Assembly: GCA_900074885.1 (NCBI GenBank)
Contig: FJUW01000092.1
Coordinates: 1 to 64,000 of the forward strand
DNA: 64,000 nt
Source of the DNA: Rhynchosporium graminicola
Lineage: Eukaryota; Ascomycota; Leotiomycetes; Helotiales; Ploettnerulaceae
Reading direction: 5' to 3'
Shown here piece by piece: positions 61,381 to 64,000 of this stretch (within the stretch, counting starts at the first letter, position 1; each line of letters opens with the position of its first letter). The notes below the pieces were generated by a model, which had not been told where the DNA came from, ran no database searches, and worked only from the letters and a program-made list of their open reading frames with translations. A program made the translations under genes and the position numbers.

Positions 61381-63240
61381 TTTAGAAGTTAGGGCTATCT
61401 AGTCTATTCTTCTCTTCCTATTTATTAAGTACTATAGGAGTAGTAAGAGCTTCTTCCGATTCTTATATTAATTATATATAACTTATCTATTTAACTAGAT
61501 ACTTCTTTTTTATTTAGCCTCCTTATTAAAAAGATCTCTCTGCTAAGATTTCTTTAACTTCGAACTCGTCTTTATCCGCTACTATTAGTAGTAATAGCTA
61601 TAAGTTATCTTATACTTAGCGTAGTAATAAATTAGTAATAGCTAAGTATAATAACTATATATAAAAAAATATTATATATTCCTAGTAGTATATCTAAGTA
61701 GTAGCTATACGACCTGACTGCTTCGAGTACTATATACTTAGCTTATTTTATATCGAGTTTCTTCGCGGGCTAATTCGTGGGAATATTCTATAGACTTAAT
61801 TAGACTTTATTTCTAACTTTAAACTCTAGAGCTTACTAGTGATGATAGTTAGTAATCTCTTCTTAAACTTATTATACTATTATTATTATTATCTATACTT
61901 ATTCTCTAGTATCTTATGGCTTTTTTAAGATTATATCCGCCTTTTAAATAAGTAAGTAGTTAGTAATAGTAATAAGTTCGTCTTCGATATTCAAATTAAT
62001 ATATTATATATAATAACTATAAGTTAGAAAGAAAGAGCTTACTTCTATTAATATAGTCTCTTAATTATCAATTATTATCTCTACTAATAGTAATATAATA
62101 AACTAATCGTCTTATACGAAGTTTACGAATATATATAAATACGTTTCTAATATCTAGTTTATCCTTTTTATAGAGCTATCGATTTCCGGGTAATAAGCTA
62201 TAGAAAAGCGTTATATAATCCCTACTAAAGATTATACTTATATCTATAATATCCTGATAAATTATTTCCCTTAATCGGATATAGCTACGTGTGGTAATAC
62301 GTATTATCTATAGTAGACTTATATAAACTACTTTACTATAGATTCTATATTAACTAACAGTAGTATATTATATGTAATTCCCTTTCTAAGCTAATTAGTA
62401 ATTATAATTAAGTTAGTATATCTTTCACTTTCTAGAAGATCGATAATAAAATTAATAGAAATTTCTTAGAAGATCTAGTCTGTAGTAGTAATAGCTTAAG
62501 GAATCCTTAGTTCTAGTCTTACTATATCTTATGTCTTCTATAAGTATTATATTTCCGAATAAACTTTCTTATATCTTCTGATATTTATAACTAAAAGAAT
62601 TGCTAACTTATAATAATAATAATCGAATCTCGTTTTAAGTATCTATATATCTTAATATTATATATTACTTAAGTTAACTTCGTATATAGTTCTTCGGAAT
62701 CGAGTACTTATAATCTGCCTCGGAATTACAGTTTACCCGCCTCGAATAATAAGTACTCTAATACTTATACTTTTAACTTTAATATAATAAGGAATATATA
62801 CTACTCATTATATATTACTTTAACTACTCCCTAGTATATACTATTAGCTTATTCCGCTCATAACTAGAGTTCCTTAAGTATTATAGAGGTAGTAGTAATA
62901 GTATTATTATCCGAGGCGGCTTCGTTAACTACTTCGAGTTCTTTAACTTATAGGGATTTATTCTATAGTCGCGAGGCCTCTTCTTCTTCTTATTATCTTC
63001 GATCTCATTATATTTTAACAGGGGCTACTACTATTATCTCTTATAGTAATAGTAATTCTTATAGTACCTTTAGCTTAATTAGTTAGACTAACTAGTACTT
63101 AAGTTATTTATCTTCTTTACTATAGAGCATATTTTATTCGCGTTATAACAGTACGTTTACACGCTCGTTTACTTTCCTAGGGATATAACTAATCGTATAA
63201 TTAAACTGCAAGAGAAGTAGCGATTACTATATTTGCCGCT
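61381..63240 (-). pseudogene. Probable Ty3/gypsy integrase fragment
   Basis: Minus-strand reading in 62,250-61,900 resembles gypsy integrase (FFLTYSYY in the position of the usual FFLTHGY block, preceded by YLRIFVNF and followed by an ELITITNYL segment). Very rich in stops and frameshifts. The rest of the interval is TpA-rich sequence with no other recognisable domain. Confidence 0.45.
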
Positions 63241-63244
63241 CTAT

Positions 63245-64000
63245 TGTGACGATAGCTTACCTGAATATCATGTAAGGAGAAGGATAGATACCGGGGCCTA
63301 AGTTCATAGGTATTATAAGTATCCCGGCATAACTAGTATCCGACTCCGTATAGTATTAGACTAGTACCGGTATATATATATAAGGTGCCTTATACTCTAT
63401 ATCTTTTCTTTTTCTGCCTTATCTTCTTATTTCCTTAGTAATAGACTATATAAGATCGCTCTTAGCCTCTCTACTTGTTTTATCCCTACTCGTATATCGC
63501 CTTAAGTCTTATGTTATTATATTAAATAAGAAGAATAAGATAGCTAGAGATAGCTTAATATAATATCTTACTTACTAAGTTAGTTATTCGATAACTACTT
63601 ATATATAGCCGAGATTCCAGAGATCTCTCGGATAGCTATAAATCAGGGTTTTATTCAGCTTATTATAAATAGTAAAATATAGGAGGTCTTTACTAATGCT
63701 CCTTTAATAACTCCCTTAGTATAAAGGAATTATAGATAGATTTTAAAGAAAGTATAATAATACCCCGGAACTTTAACCTCTATATATCGCTACTAAAATA
63801 GCTCTAATATACCCCTTTTTAAGCTATCATTATAGCTCCTAACTAATAAACTAGAGACTCTTCCAGTTCTAGGGGAACCCGAATCGATCCTCCCCGCTCT
63901 ACCTCTGAATCTAATTCTATTATACTCTCCCTTATCCTAAATATCTACTATACTAGAGAATATTAATACTTTATTAAGAAAGTACTAACTAAGAGGGAAA
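63245..64000 (+). mobile_element. Possible 5' LTR and start of another LTR element, running off the window
   Basis: TGTGACGATAGCTTACCTGA at 63,245 resembles an LTR start in plus orientation, followed by a higher-GC stretch with promoter-like TATATATATAAGG at about 63,370. The sequence to 64,000 contains no recognisable domain. The other LTR would lie outside the window, so this remains tentative. Confidence 0.35.

Overview
The window looks like subtelomeric DNA of a filamentous ascomycete (Pezizomycotina). The genes have short introns (about 45-80 bp, GT..AG). Most of the rest consists of fungal transposons saturated with TpA and in-frame TAG/TAA stops, as expected from repeat-induced point mutation (RIP). 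There are telomere-type CCCTAA repeats, a telomere-linked RecQ helicase (TLH) relic, and fragments of a LINE whose 3' ends sit on telomere repeats. I see no rRNA, tRNA or CRISPR.

Layout. 1-899 and 16,330-18,190 are two directly repeated copies of a 93-bp satellite plus a shared tail. They bracket about 15.4 kb of RIP-damaged DNA (900-16,330) with unrecognised degraded coding regions. The best is a 423-codon minus-strand frame at 11,353-12,621; a plus-strand frame carries seven exact 72-bp (24-residue) repeats at 7,078-7,581. 18,191-18,765 is a degenerate telomere-like tract with no G on the plus strand. A GC-palindrome repeat family lies at 19,770-20,760. 21,420-26,000 is a RIP-killed TLH RecQ helicase gene on the minus strand, followed by telomere-like minisatellites and the endonuclease end of a CRE/R2-type LINE that ends in CCCTAA repeats. 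27,495-49,446 is a nest of Ty3/gypsy and Ty1/copia elements, two further TLH fragments and more LINE ends. It includes a gypsy LTR inserted in a copia element, present once as part of a long gypsy element and once as a solo LTR. Four single-N joins (547, 28,910, 34,342, 37,035) mark assembly gaps; two of them have duplicated flanks.

The genic island (51,346-57,110) is not RIP-damaged. It holds three intact intron-containing genes: a GFA-family zinc protein (+), a nitronate monooxygenase-like flavoenzyme (-) and an acyl-CoA dehydrogenase (+), the last two divergent. This suggests a small catabolic or detoxification set. A Tc1/mariner element with 27-bp inverted repeats borders the island on the left, and a deleted relative lies between the NMO and dehydrogenase genes. 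From 57,115 to the end the window returns to RIP-degraded Ty3/gypsy sequence.
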